Positions 10,162 through 18,678 of a DNA stretch of 30,585 nt are shown here, one piece after another. This DNA is from a virus. The DNA lies in the IMG/VR virus record IMGVR_UViG_3300017760_000049, positions 1 to 30,585 of that record. One strand, written 5' to 3'. Under the pieces are notes generated by a model, which had not been told where the DNA came from, did not search any database, and saw only the letters and a list, made by a program, of their open reading frames with translations. Both the position numbers and the translations under genes were made by a program. The stretch's first letter is position 1; the number at the start of each line of letters is the position of its first letter.

Positions 10162-10719
10162 TTAATTATAAGGTTCAAAAATAGGCCCTACAAAGTCATT
10201 TACTGGAGTGCCAAATAGTCCTGTGTCAACAGAGTCAACAACTTCATCACTACCGAAACTAAACTCAGGACTAAACAACGAAGTTCCTGCTTTCAACGCA
10301 CCTGATAACAAGGTGTTAGATGCTGCCTGATATGCTGCCTGTCTAGCCATCTGGCCTTCGTACTCAGTCATATCTGCACCAGCCCCAGCTTGTTGCTCTT
10401 GTATCATTCGGTTTCGACGTTTGTTCATAATATCCTGTTGCATAACACCCGCCTGTTCGAGCATTACAAACAACGGTGTATCGCCAGTTATAACAGTATT
10501 AGTCTTAGAGTACGCAGCACGTTGAGTAGCCTTAGCTCTTCGTCCACTATCAGTCATACGGCGTGTCTCTGTCTTCCTAGCATACGCAATAGATTGTGCT
10601 TTATTACGCTGTAGCTGAGCGTTATATTCAGCTTGACGCATTGCTGCATCGCCTTGTCCTCTCTGTGCTTTTGCAGATACAGCCGCACCAATTAAACTAG
10701 CAAATATTTTAAACATCAT
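10162..10719 (-). CDS. Small internal virion protein, gp14-like
   Basis: The 185-residue protein has a short hydrophobic N-terminus (MMFKIFASLIGAAVSAKA), followed by a long Ala/Gln/Arg-rich helical region with many A-x-x-x-A patterns and a more acidic C-terminus. This architecture is common in the smallest ejected core protein of podoviruses, and the gene sits in the expected place just downstream of tail tubular protein B. Its ATG overlaps the TGA of that gene (ATGA), which points to translational coupling; a GGAGG-type site lies upstream. Function by analogy: entry into or lining of the outer-membrane/periplasmic ejection channel. The call rests on context and composition. Confidence 0.65.
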   Translation of the reverse strand: MMFKIFASLIGAAVSAKAQRGQGDAAMRQAEYNAQLQRNKAQSIAYARKTETRRMTDSGRRAKATQRAAYSKTNTVITGDTPLFVMLEQAGVMQQDIMNKRRNRMIQEQQAGAGADMTEYEGQMARQAAYQAASNTLLSGALKAGTSLFSPEFSFGSDEVVDSVDTGLFGTPVNDFVGPIFEPYN

Positions 10720-13700
10720 TTTCTTATGCCTCCAGTATCAATTCTAGGTGTCATTGACAAAACTGTACAAGGAACAGGGTCATCGCTTACGATATAAACT
10801 GTCTGCAAGTATTCTGGTGCATTAGATAGATAGACCTCCGCTGTTTCGCTAACCATTCCTGTACCCTGAAACTTAACTGGTTGCAAATCAGATGCTGTCT
10901 CAGTCTGACCACACTTGGCACTAACAGTATCTTTAAATCTAATAGTAGCCATAGATGCGTTTGATTTACTACCAACTGTACTGCTATAACGACCTTCATA
11001 GTTTATATATAAAGGTGCTAGTGTCGAAGTAAACTTCTTGCCTATAACAACTTTGCTGTAAGTAGTAGAAAATAAATAGGCCTGGCAAGTAGTGCTACCT
11101 GATACTGTAAAGGTTTCATCAGCAGGGTTACCTGTTAAAGCGATAGTAACGGTATCTGTATCGGTTATATCACCAGTCTGTAAAAGATATTTACCATTCG
11201 GGTCGGTAGTTGTAAAACCGAGGTTAGCAATGTTAATCGTGTCACCTACTGATAGGTTGTGTGCAGCACTAAAGTTAATTACAATCTCATCACTCACAAT
11301 AGATGCACTCGAAATAGTTAAGCTAGTAGCTGTTCCTATATTTAAGTCGCCATCAGAATCAACAGTGCCTGTTCCTATCTCAACACCATTAGCCACAACT
11401 GTGTATGTTTCACCAATAGCATAATTGTAATTAGATATAGTTCCTGTGGCCAGGTTAGTAAATGTTTTGTAGTAATCTAAACCATTGTACTCACTAGTGT
11501 AATTTGTACCCCACTCACGTGCATCGAGTTTGCAAATATATCTAGCATCCGCACTATTTACTGTTAGTTTAATAACAGCATAAACTTGGTCTGGGCCATC
11601 TTCAGATGGAAGTACCATTACAGACTCAAAGTCTCCAGTACACTTCTGTCTATGCCATCCGATAACATCTTGATCACGCTCGTATGTCATACCAATAAGG
11701 TCTTTATCGCTGTTTATTGACCATATAATATTATCAGGCTGTTGCTGATATGTAAGAGAAACAAACCCATCTTTTGATATATGCTCTGCTAAAAGAGTTA
11801 AATCTGGTGCTACATAGTCTTGTGCATCAAAGTTAAATATCCACTCACGAACTTTTTTACCCTGACGCATCAAGAATAGTACCGCTGAGTTAACTAACAA
11901 CCCGGCAGTAGCGGCAGAGCCGTATGTTGTCTTACGCTTTAACTCAAAAGAGGTAGGGGTAACAGGCTTGTTATCTGACTCTGATCCTAACGCCCACTCG
12001 CTACCAGATGTACCAATAACTAAAAACTTCTGTGGTACAAGCCATTGTATGCCATCTAACTGCCCAGAGTTAATAGTAAGTCTCATCGGAGATGTGTCGA
12101 GCGTAGCAACTTTAAACTGAAAAAAGTTATCAATCTCACTTAACCATAGTGTATTAGGGTTATTGGTTGTACCTGCAAATACTAATCTACCTTCAAAAAA
12201 TGCACAAGTATCAGGGAATCCTCTGTAGTTAGAAAACGCACCTTCAGACCATCTGTACATTTCTGGAACAGTTTCAAACCAATGACCATCATTTAATTGA
12301 TCTACAAACTCATCTCCATCACTTGAACCTACTGGAGCAAGACATTGATAATATTCTGCTTTAGTGCTAAAGTTGTATTTTTTATTTGCACCAGTAGTGT
12401 CAGCAACCCAGAACAACTCACTGCCATCTGTTGTATCATCGTAAAACGAACCAGTAACATTGGTAGAAGAGAACTCAGTGCTTAAATCAAACTTTCCTGC
12501 TGATGTAAATTCTGGAGTAAAAAACACAATTTCATTGTTTGTTGAATCAATGCAATAAATTTTATTTATAGAAGCATCGGATACTCCAGTTATATCGGTA
12601 ATAAATTCAGTATTAGACTCGCCTGTCGGTTTCGCAACAAAACTACTTTGAGGAATATTAAAATCATAGTTTACGTTTTGTGAGAAAAAACTTTTTTGGG
12701 TTTCAAATGTACCACTTGAAGAATACCTTCTTATTCCTACGTTTGTGTTAAAATCTAAGTCGTCCCTAGTTTTATAACCATATCTATGTTGTGCCGTCAT
12801 TACGCAAGATATATAAAACTTGCCATTCAATACGCCTATACTTCTTGGAATGGTAATGTCTTTAAAAGTTCTATTTGGGCCTGAAAAAGAATAAGGTGTA
12901 GCTTCATCTGATAGAAACTGAACACCATTGCTTCCGTCTATGTCATATTTAAAAACCTTAAATCTTTCAAACCCGCTTGTCGATGATCCAGCGTTGTAAA
13001 AAGTTTCAGTCTTAGCAGTTATACCACCTAACACATATACATGATTACTATAATATGCAACATCAAGACCTGTATTATTACTAGAATCTAAATTACTCGC
13101 AGTCCATTGGTCGTATGGCATAAAGTTGTCAGAGCTGTCTTTTGTAAAAACATTAACCTTACGAGCATTATCAATAGCATAGTATTTAGCATCACCATAC
13201 GCACCACCACGCATATTGTCTAATCCAGAAGTATCAGAAATCGTTTCAACATCAAACGTTAAGTTAGCCGCACCACCACCACCTAATGCAGCGTCAGTAA
13301 TTGTAAATTGATTAGTAACAGCGTAGTTCTTACCAGAAACACCGAGCATTGTAACAGTAGCTGCACCAGTTCCAGATGCTACTACTACTCGTATTCTAGC
13401 TCCCGTACCAGGGCCTGCACTGCTATCAGTAGAGCTAACTTGAGATGATATTCCAGTTGTAGTTCCGTGTACAAAATCATAAGTGCCGGCTGTTCGACTT
13501 GAATTTGCTGCGCTAACATTATGTACAGTAGCACATAATCCGTTAAATGCAGATAAGTCTTTAGATACATTTGCATACTCTAATCCAGCCGATAATTTTA
13601 CTTTATCACCTTCTGCAAAAGCTGTATCAATAGCCCATTCGGTAATATAATCAGTAATAGAATCTTGGAAGTTTGATATCACATTAGCCACTACGCTTGT

Positions 13701-14669
13701 AGCTGAGTTGTAACCTGTAATCCGAACAAGTGAGTTAACAGTAGTTGAAGTCGGAATTAGAGATATTACACAATTTCCAGTTAAATCACCCTTTTCATAT
13801 TGAACACGCAATAAGGTATTGTTTCCCTCTGGAGCATCGGAAGAAATAGCAAAGTTTTTTGCTTCTGTATCATGATCTACTCTACGTGTATCGCATACAG
13901 TAATGTACTCTTCAAATGAGTTGCCGCCATCAACACTTCTATCAATCGTAATACGACCACTCCATGACGCAGCAGTTTCAAAATCCCAATCACTATTTGA
14001 TACGTTAATAGATTCTGAAACACCTGAATCAGTAAACTCTTTAGCTAATGATAGGTTTCCCTCAACCCTTGCAGCTTCAAAACTAAAATATCCACCCACC
14101 ATATTACTATTAAATAAATCCTGAGACGCAGTTAAGGTTGTTTCTCCACTTTTAGAAGATGTAGTAATTGTTATAGTGTTGTCGGTGTTCTCTTCAAGAA
14201 GTGGAGGGAAAGACCACTCAACCTCGCTTGCCAACCAATTTGTATCACCGAGCCTTTTAATCTCGTAGGGTGGGTGATTCTTATGTACAAAAAATAAAAT
14301 ATCAGCAGATTGCGTAAACTGTATATCATCAAGTTCTGCTTCTAGATGAGGTATAGATAAATTTATATCACCAGAGCCTCCTTGATGCGGTGAATCATTT
14401 TTCCATATACGAACGTTTTGATTAGTAAACTCAATTATATATTTCTCTGATACATTAAATATAAAAGGTATAAGCCTGGCTTTATTATTACCTAAAGAGT
14501 TGCCTAAGTATTTTAAAGCAGGTCTTTTAGTTGCACCACCATAAGGTAACGGTACAAAGTTTTCCATCTTCAAACAGCTTTTGTTGTAGATTTTTTCTAC
14601 ATCTTCACGTGCATAAAGGTATGGAGATACTTCACCGCCATTAAAGTTATTTATGGTTAACTTAGCCAT
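10716..14669 (-). CDS. Tail tubular protein B / tail nozzle, enlarged by inserted beta-rich domains
   Basis: The N-terminus (MAKLTINNFNGGEVSPYLYA, then KMENFVPLPYGGATKRPALK) and a C-terminal core beginning near residue 815 (RGFPDTCAFFEGRLVFAGT, then the block around TSGSEWALGS) are hallmarks of the T7 gp12-type nozzle, which forms the distal tail tube. Known members are about 800 residues; this one is 1317. Most of the extra length lies at about residues 150-790: Ser/Thr/Gly-rich beta-type sequence, a GTGAAT-type glycine-rich stretch, and a Tyr/Asp-rich segment (about 490-780) whose repeated strands look like a beta-propeller. A second Ser/Thr-rich insertion sits near 1130-1210. Inserts on the nozzle surface could bind receptors or fibres; this is inference. 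The gene starts two bases after tail tubular A ends. Confidence 0.88.
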   Translation of the reverse strand: MAKLTINNFNGGEVSPYLYAREDVEKIYNKSCLKMENFVPLPYGGATKRPALKYLGNSLGNNKARLIPFIFNVSEKYIIEFTNQNVRIWKNDSPHQGGSGDINLSIPHLEAELDDIQFTQSADILFFVHKNHPPYEIKRLGDTNWLASEVEWSFPPLLEENTDNTITITTSSKSGETTLTASQDLFNSNMVGGYFSFEAARVEGNLSLAKEFTDSGVSESINVSNSDWDFETAASWSGRITIDRSVDGGNSFEEYITVCDTRRVDHDTEAKNFAISSDAPEGNNTLLRVQYEKGDLTGNCVISLIPTSTTVNSLVRITGYNSATSVVANVISNFQDSITDYITEWAIDTAFAEGDKVKLSAGLEYANVSKDLSAFNGLCATVHNVSAANSSRTAGTYDFVHGTTTGISSQVSSTDSSAGPGTGARIRVVVASGTGAATVTMLGVSGKNYAVTNQFTITDAALGGGGAANLTFDVETISDTSGLDNMRGGAYGDAKYYAIDNARKVNVFTKDSSDNFMPYDQWTASNLDSSNNTGLDVAYYSNHVYVLGGITAKTETFYNAGSSTSGFERFKVFKYDIDGSNGVQFLSDEATPYSFSGPNRTFKDITIPRSIGVLNGKFYISCVMTAQHRYGYKTRDDLDFNTNVGIRRYSSSGTFETQKSFFSQNVNYDFNIPQSSFVAKPTGESNTEFITDITGVSDASINKIYCIDSTNNEIVFFTPEFTSAGKFDLSTEFSSTNVTGSFYDDTTDGSELFWVADTTGANKKYNFSTKAEYYQCLAPVGSSDGDEFVDQLNDGHWFETVPEMYRWSEGAFSNYRGFPDTCAFFEGRLVFAGTTNNPNTLWLSEIDNFFQFKVATLDTSPMRLTINSGQLDGIQWLVPQKFLVIGTSGSEWALGSESDNKPVTPTSFELKRKTTYGSAATAGLLVNSAVLFLMRQGKKVREWIFNFDAQDYVAPDLTLLAEHISKDGFVSLTYQQQPDNIIWSINSDKDLIGMTYERDQDVIGWHRQKCTGDFESVMVLPSEDGPDQVYAVIKLTVNSADARYICKLDAREWGTNYTSEYNGLDYYKTFTNLATGTISNYNYAIGETYTVVANGVEIGTGTVDSDGDLNIGTATSLTISSASIVSDEIVINFSAAHNLSVGDTINIANLGFTTTDPNGKYLLQTGDITDTDTVTIALTGNPADETFTVSGSTTCQAYLFSTTYSKVVIGKKFTSTLAPLYINYEGRYSSTVGSKSNASMATIRFKDTVSAKCGQTETASDLQPVKFQGTGMVSETAEVYLSNAPEYLQTVYIVSDDPVPCTVLSMTPRIDTGGIRK

Positions 14670-14671
14670 CT

Positions 14672-15343
14672 TTAGAATGAACCGTAGTTAGTTTGAGAAA
14701 AAGGAGGCCATGACTGAGACTGTGTGCTTGGTGAGATGATAGTTGACTCTAACCATTCACTATCAACAACAGGCATAGTCTGTTTCTCAAATCCATTCAC
14801 ACGCCTTGCTTCAGGCATAATAATACTATCAAATTCTTTTAGGATACTAACTTCTAGATCACGATCTCCAGTAATCGGAACAGCTAACTTCATAGCCAGG
14901 TAAGTGTAAAACGCTCTAGAAAATAGAGAGTCCATATCAGTCGGGTCGGGACGTTTGTCGTAACACATCCAAATTTCTTCAAAGTCAGTTAATAAAAACC
15001 CATCCTCGATAACCCACTCTACACGTGGTTGTATTGAAGTGTACTGACTATCAGTATTGCTGACGTATGTAGCTCGGATATAATCAGTAGGTAGGGTATG
15101 TGCGTTTTGATATTGAAACAAAGGGAACTTGGGGTCTGTAGTAGTAGCTTTTACAAGTTTAGCACGTTTCTTACAGCAAGCCCACGGATGCATACGAACA
15201 AGCTCATCAAGAGCTACATCGTAATGAAGCCGAGCTTGAGACCCGGCTATTGTAGTGTCATTATCGAAATCTGTAATCTGCAATCGGTCTGAACCAATTT
15301 TAGATAAAGCTAGATTAGTAAGTATTACTTTAGTAAGTGCCAT
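14672..15343 (-). CDS. Tail tubular protein A (head-tail adaptor, gp11-like)
   Basis: A 223-residue protein beginning MALTKVILTNLALSKIGSDR, the typical opening of the T7 gp11 family, with the internal HPWACCKKRAKL and LPTDYIRATYV segments also characteristic (the family usually has HPWNFA-like and LP-D-L/Y-IR blocks). Family length is about 190-230 residues, so it appears complete. It forms the dodecameric ring between portal and nozzle. It is immediately followed by tail tubular B with a two-base gap and is separated from the upstream decoration-like gene by an intrinsic terminator, so its level may depend on read-through. An AGGTGTC-type ribosome site precedes ATG 15343. Confidence 0.9.
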   Translation of the reverse strand: MALTKVILTNLALSKIGSDRLQITDFDNDTTIAGSQARLHYDVALDELVRMHPWACCKKRAKLVKATTTDPKFPLFQYQNAHTLPTDYIRATYVSNTDSQYTSIQPRVEWVIEDGFLLTDFEEIWMCYDKRPDPTDMDSLFSRAFYTYLAMKLAVPITGDRDLEVSILKEFDSIIMPEARRVNGFEKQTMPVVDSEWLESTIISPSTQSQSWPPFSQTNYGSF

Positions 15344-15356
15344 GACACCTCCATAT

Positions 15357-15385
15357 AAAAAAGGGTAGGGGAGGTTTCCCTCCCC
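15357..15385 (-). terminator. Rho-independent terminator between decoration-like gene and tail genes
   Basis: On the minus strand GGGGAGG pairs with CCTCCCC around a GAAA tetraloop (seven GC-rich base pairs), followed after a short TACCC stretch by six T residues (bases 15362-15357). It lies seven bases after the stop of the 137-aa gene and before tail tubular A. The likely role is partial termination, so that capsid and decoration messages exceed tail messages. Confidence 0.8.
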
Positions 15386-15391
15386 AATGTA

Positions 15392-15805
15392 TTACTCGTT
15401 TGTAGCGATTAGGATGTATCCAGAAATTGTTACTGATTGATTTACATCAGAATCAGTTGTAACAATTAATGTTGTACTTCCTAAGTCAACACTACCTGCC
15501 GCACTACCAGTAGTAGGAAATGCAATGCTTCCTGCCGCAGATGTAGCACCTGAAGTACCTACTGCATCAGTATCATCCGCATGACCAACAAGAATAGTAG
15601 AGTTAGTGCTACCACTATTTGGGTCTGTGAAGAACAAGCTCGCACCAATTAAGCGTGCTTCCTGTGGAAGAACACCACTAATAGTGTGAGTTCCTGCACC
15701 TGTGCCTGTTGCTAAAGATACTGGAATTGCCTGAACATTTCCACGATAGTTAGACTTTGTAACAATACCTGCGTTTAACGCAGTAACTTCTGTTGAATTT
15801 GCCAT
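15392..15805 (-). CDS. Putative capsid decoration / head-associated protein
   Basis: The 137-residue protein is rich in Gly, Ser, Thr, Ala and Val with alternating beta-strand patterns and almost no charged stretch (for example TISGVLPQEARLIGASLFF). It lies 20 bases downstream of the major capsid gene and just before a terminator, so it is probably transcribed at the same high level as the capsid. Composition, size and position fit a capsid decoration or cement protein. I do not recognise a specific family; a small head fibre or stabilising protein is an equal alternative. Confidence 0.55.
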   Translation of the reverse strand: MANSTEVTALNAGIVTKSNYRGNVQAIPVSLATGTGAGTHTISGVLPQEARLIGASLFFTDPNSGSTNSTILVGHADDTDAVGTSGATSAAGSIAFPTTGSAAGSVDLGSTTLIVTTDSDVNQSVTISGYILIATNE

Positions 15806-15825
15806 TTTATAAGTCTCCTAACCTA

Positions 15826-16836
15826 TTAAACACAAGGAATAACAATTACTTTTTCCTCTTCCATGCGGACAGCACCAAACTCTGCCTTCATGTAAGCGTA
15901 GTAATTAAACGATTTATCAGCCCGTTCTGACACCTTAGTAGTCATGTCAGGGTTGATTTCCAACAATCCAGCATCTTGCACAAATGCATAACAAGCACGT
16001 GCAGTATAACTTGAAGCATCCCAAGCACCTGTAGATGAAGATACGTCACCATCAGCAATTTTAATAGTGCTTCCTGAGCCGTTAGTAGCAGAAGTACCTA
16101 AAGATACTGTAGTGCTAGAAGACCACGGAACAATATTGCTAACGCAGAAATGACATCCCATGTAGTCATAAATAACTCCTACAGATCCGTCAATCGGACG
16201 TTGTGCTGAATAATCCAAGTTAATAAACTCGTCTTGTTTCATCATGTCATTCCACTCGTTCCAAGAAATCTTGAATACAGGCTTTTGATTTTCGATGTCA
16301 ACAGACAGGTTACCGAACTGTGTCAATGAACCCAAGAAACGCTCGTAAGTGAACCCTTCTGAGATAACAGCAGAACCAACAGCACCACCATCTTTGATGA
16401 GGTTGTTTGCGTTAGTTAGGAAGGTATCAGTTTCACCATTAACTCCACCTTTAGCCGTACCCAAAAGAGCTTGGTCTAAGATGATGTCTTCTTGGCGAAG
16501 AAACTTGTTCTTCATAACTGCTAGTTTAGCATTGCGAGGATCAGTTCCCATCTTGCTTAAGTCAGCCCAATCCATGAATTGGCCGTCTTGGAATGCTTGA
16601 CGAGTCACCCGGCGACGGCTGTAATCAATGTCTGATACAGGTGAGTCGCCGAAGCGGTTAGTTACTTTCTGGGGTAAACCACCACCAGATGTTCTTTGAT
16701 ACACACCCTCCTTACGGAACAGATCGCCAGTAGCCAACTGAACGTAAGGACGGAGTTTACCACCTTTAGTTTCAACCGTTTCACGAATAGCACGGTCAAA
16801 ACCAATTACATATGTGTCGAGCAGATTTCCTGCCAT
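15826..16836 (-). CDS. Major capsid protein
   Basis: The 336-residue protein begins MAGNLLDTYVIGFDRAIRET and contains the SDIDYSRRRVTRQAFQDGQF block followed by a DWADLSKMGTDPRNAK helix and an EDIILDQALLGTAKGG segment. These match a widespread phage capsid family (HK97-like fold inferred) in which S-x-x-R-R-R, D-x-A-D and a I-L-x-A-L-x-G-T-A pattern recur in this order. It follows the scaffold gene and precedes a decoration-like gene, the classic order. Unlike most late genes here it has a dedicated strong promoter (16978-17006) and a leader of about 135 bases, consistent with high expression. An AGGAG ribosome site precedes the ATG. Confidence 0.85.
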   Translation of the reverse strand: MAGNLLDTYVIGFDRAIRETVETKGGKLRPYVQLATGDLFRKEGVYQRTSGGGLPQKVTNRFGDSPVSDIDYSRRRVTRQAFQDGQFMDWADLSKMGTDPRNAKLAVMKNKFLRQEDIILDQALLGTAKGGVNGETDTFLTNANNLIKDGGAVGSAVISEGFTYERFLGSLTQFGNLSVDIENQKPVFKISWNEWNDMMKQDEFINLDYSAQRPIDGSVGVIYDYMGCHFCVSNIVPWSSSTTVSLGTSATNGSGSTIKIADGDVSSSTGAWDASSYTARACYAFVQDAGLLEINPDMTTKVSERADKSFNYYAYMKAEFGAVRMEEEKVIVIPCV

Positions 16837-16888
16837 AATAATACTCCTATTTACAATTTAATAATCAGTTTATTTCGGCTCTGAGTAT

Positions 16889-16971
16889 CCTCACCGTGAG
16901 GGTCTAGCCTAATATAAGGTTCTCACCCTAGATTATCATACAGGCTCTTGCGAGGTATCCGTTTCAAATCT
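16889..16971 (-). promoter_or_regulatory. Structured 5' leader of the major capsid mRNA
   Basis: Predicted transcription starts near base 16971. From there the RNA can fold as AGATT (16971-16967) pairing with AATCT (16934-16930), enclosing ATAC/GTAT and CTC/GAG steps with a three-base bulge and a GCAA tetraloop (16958-16938). A second hairpin, CCTCA-CGG-TGAGG, lies at 16889-16901, and a GTGAG upstream (within 16920-16930) can compete for its CTCAC strand. Such a 5'-terminal fold may protect the message from decay or control ribosome access. Folding was done by eye only. Confidence 0.5.
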
Positions 16972-16977
16972 GTTGTG

Positions 16978-17006
16978 CTTATATTAAATTTTAATTTTAT
17001 TGTCAA
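16978..17006 (-). promoter_or_regulatory. Sigma70-type promoter for the major capsid gene
   Basis: On the minus strand a perfect TTGACA (17006-17001) is followed after exactly 17 AT-rich bases by TATAAG (16983-16978), five of six matches to the -10 consensus. It lies between the scaffold stop and the capsid start, so the capsid gene can be transcribed by unmodified host RNA polymerase independently of the upstream late genes. Confidence 0.85.
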
Positions 17007-17014
17007 GAAATTAA

Positions 17015-17842
17015 TTAAGAAATTTTACGTAACAATGCTTCACGCTCTTTAATCATACCGAGGTAAGGCAGTTCACTTGTATTTCCTCTATACTCATTCA
17101 TCTTCTGTTCAAGCTCTACAAGCTGATCGTTGATGGTAGCATAGTTATCACTCTTGCGAGTTTCAATAAGATCATCACTATCAATCAATGGAACAACGTG
17201 CTCAAAGACAGCTTTGATAAACTCAGTGTTGTTTCCGATATTAGGATCATCTTTAAACTCACCAAGACCTAAGTAATCCATAGTTTCAGATACTTTAGCC
17301 AAGTTGTATTCATACTTATCACCCTTCCACTCTTCACGCAGAACACCTTCGGATTCCTGACGATATACTTCCTGCTGTGTGTCAGAGTTGTTATACTCAT
17401 CAATAGCATTCTGCATCTCAAACTCTAGGATAGCTTGTGCTGCTTCAGGGGGGATGTTTTTCTCATAGGCGAGTTGACGAAACGCATCGATACGCTCTTG
17501 ATCTAACTCAAGACCTTCTGGTAGTTCACCAGATTCGAGCGAGTATGAATCATAGTCTTCTGGAATGCCCATGATTTCACGCCTCTTAGCTACGTCATTC
17601 GCATCTTCGGAAGTCCAAAACTCTTCAGCTTTGCGTCCGATTTGTGATTGAGCATTAATAGTACCCTTAACTAGATCAATGGGGTTGTCATACTTTGACC
17701 AGATAGAATGCTTGCCTAAATCTTCTGGCAGTGCTTCTACCCAACTTTGGTTGAATTTACCATCATCCGATAGGATGTCTACAGGCTGTGTTGCAGTTTC
17801 CTCAACTGAGGGTGCTTCGACAGGTGTCTGTTCTTCGCTCAT
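17015..17842 (-). CDS. Capsid scaffolding protein
   Basis: The 275-residue protein is acidic and helical. It has a disordered Glu/Thr/Pro N-terminus, then a segment containing WVEALPEDLGKHSIWSKYDN and LVKGTINAQSQIGRKAEEF, a pattern shared by podoviral scaffold proteins (LP-E-L, W-x-KY, A-QS-IGRK). The C-terminus is Lys/Arg-containing and helical (about 235-275), as expected for the part that contacts capsid subunits. It sits directly upstream of the major capsid gene, as scaffold genes usually do. An AGGAG site precedes ATG 17842. Confidence is high because motif and position agree. Confidence 0.85.
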   Translation of the reverse strand: MSEEQTPVEAPSVEETATQPVDILSDDGKFNQSWVEALPEDLGKHSIWSKYDNPIDLVKGTINAQSQIGRKAEEFWTSEDANDVAKRREIMGIPEDYDSYSLESGELPEGLELDQERIDAFRQLAYEKNIPPEAAQAILEFEMQNAIDEYNNSDTQQEVYRQESEGVLREEWKGDKYEYNLAKVSETMDYLGLGEFKDDPNIGNNTEFIKAVFEHVVPLIDSDDLIETRKSDNYATINDQLVELEQKMNEYRGNTSELPYLGMIKEREALLRKIS

Positions 17843-17857
17843 ATATACTCCTTTTGG

Positions 17858-17986
17858 TTAATAATTAGACATAAGCGTCTTTTTCTTTTTCTTCATAGCT
17901 TTGAAGTCATCACCAGTAATCTTTTTCTTAGGACTTGCTACTGAGGCTAACTTCTTTTGTTTCTTTGAATACTTTCCGTATGGCAT
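17858..17986 (-). CDS. Tiny lysine-rich protein, 42 aa
   Basis: Reading from ATG 17986 to TAA 17858-17860 gives MPYGKYSKKQKKLASVASPK and a C-terminal run of six lysines in the last third. An AGGAG site lies upstream and the neighbours on both sides are close and co-directional. It is the last of four consecutive very basic small genes. Function unknown; the charge suggests nucleic-acid binding or a minor head component that contacts DNA. Opening residues like MPYGKYS recur in small phage proteins from memory, but I cannot name a family. Confidence 0.6.
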   Translation of the reverse strand: MPYGKYSKKQKKLASVASPKKKITGDDFKAMKKKKKTLMSNY

Positions 17987-17988
17987 AG

Positions 17989-18225
17989 TTATCTCCTATA
18001 TGCTTTAGTTTTTTTTAAAATTCTTTTTGGTTGCTTAGAATGCTGTTTACCTTTACGTGTATCTTCACGTTTTTTTCTAGTAGTGGATGCATACTCCGCT
18101 GAAGATAATGCAGTAATAGCCGCTGATGGCAGGTAACGCTCACCTGTTTCGCTAGACTTCTTACCTGACTTTGTACGCCATTTCTGCTTAGTCCATCTTT
18201 TTAAAGAACGCTGTGGAGCTTTCAC
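17989..18225 (-). CDS. Small basic protein (KRWTKQKWRTKSG type), 78 aa
   Basis: The start is GTG 18225, which shares GTGA with the stop of the previous gene, indicating coupled translation. The protein is about one-third Lys/Arg and carries the block LKRWTKQKWRTKSGKKSSET followed by GERYLPSAAITALSSAEYA and a basic tail. This block recurs in small proteins of phages and large DNA viruses, in my recollection related to DUF5872-like sequences; its role is unknown. In-virion DNA condensation or a DNA-binding regulator are possible. Confidence 0.7.
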   Translation of the reverse strand: MKAPQRSLKRWTKQKWRTKSGKKSSETGERYLPSAAITALSSAEYASTTRKKREDTRKGKQHSKQPKRILKKTKAYRR

Positions 18226-18398
18226 GATTTGTATCCCCCACCTGCAGCCTTGTATTTTTTAGCCAACATCTGTGCTTTACGAGCTGACCATTGACCCGGT
18301 CTGCCACCTTTACCACTACTCATAATGCTTTGGAATAAACGTTTACGCATACCTGGCTTAGTATAGTTACCTGATTGATTTACTTTTGACTTAGCCAT
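18222..18398 (-). CDS. Small basic protein (GQWSARKAQMLAKKYK type), 58 aa
   Basis: ATG 18398 opens a 58-codon frame ending at TGA 18222-18224. It starts MAKSKVNQSGNYTKPGMRKR and ends with GRPGQWSARKAQMLAKKYKA followed by a GGGYKS tail, a motif that recurs in DUF5872-like small viral proteins as I recall. It is strongly basic. The stop overlaps the GTG of the next gene by four bases, and its start lies one base beyond the end of the preceding gene. Function unknown. Confidence 0.7.
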   Translation of the reverse strand: MAKSKVNQSGNYTKPGMRKRLFQSIMSSGKGGRPGQWSARKAQMLAKKYKAAGGGYKS

Positions 18399-18399
18399 G

Positions 18400-18678
18400 T
18401 CAGCACCTCCACTTTCTTAACGATAATGCTTTACGTGTAGGACGACCTTTAGAATCCTTCATTGGGCCTTTCACTCCACTCATACGAGCACAGAATGACT
18501 TTCGTCTCTTAGCAGACTTGCTACCACGTTTAACTTTACCAGTAACTGGTGCTTTTAAATTGCTACCAGTCTTGCGATTATAATACGATCTACCTTTAGC
18601 AGATAGACCACCTGTAGGGTTCTTATGCTCTTTACGCATAGAGACACCCTTTTTTTTACTTAACAATGTTCTAGCCAT
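18400..18678 (-). CDS. Small basic protein, DUF6321-like, 92 aa
   Basis: I place the start at ATG 18678, overlapping the lysozyme stop (TAATG). The protein contains KNPTGGLSAKGRSYYNRKTG, then SNLKAPVTGKVKRGSK and a SFCARMSGVKGPMKDSKGRP block ending near ALSLRKWRC. This sequence pattern is highly conserved in a phage protein family that I recall as DUF6321. Two cysteines could bind metal, but the rest is Lys/Arg/Gly-rich and likely nucleic-acid binding. It belongs to the run of four basic genes between lysozyme and scaffold. Role unknown. Confidence 0.75.
   Translation of the reverse strand: MARTLLSKKKGVSMRKEHKNPTGGLSAKGRSYYNRKTGSNLKAPVTGKVKRGSKSAKRRKSFCARMSGVKGPMKDSKGRPTRKALSLRKWRC

Noticed and set aside
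10787-10999. 70-codon minus-strand frame within the tail nozzle gene
   Set aside because: Overlaps the conserved nozzle C-terminus in another frame, with no ribosome site or recognisable sequence.
16889-16971. Hammerhead-type ribozyme in the capsid leader
   Set aside because: A GAAAC is present but the required CUGAUGA core segment is not; the fold is better described as simple hairpins.
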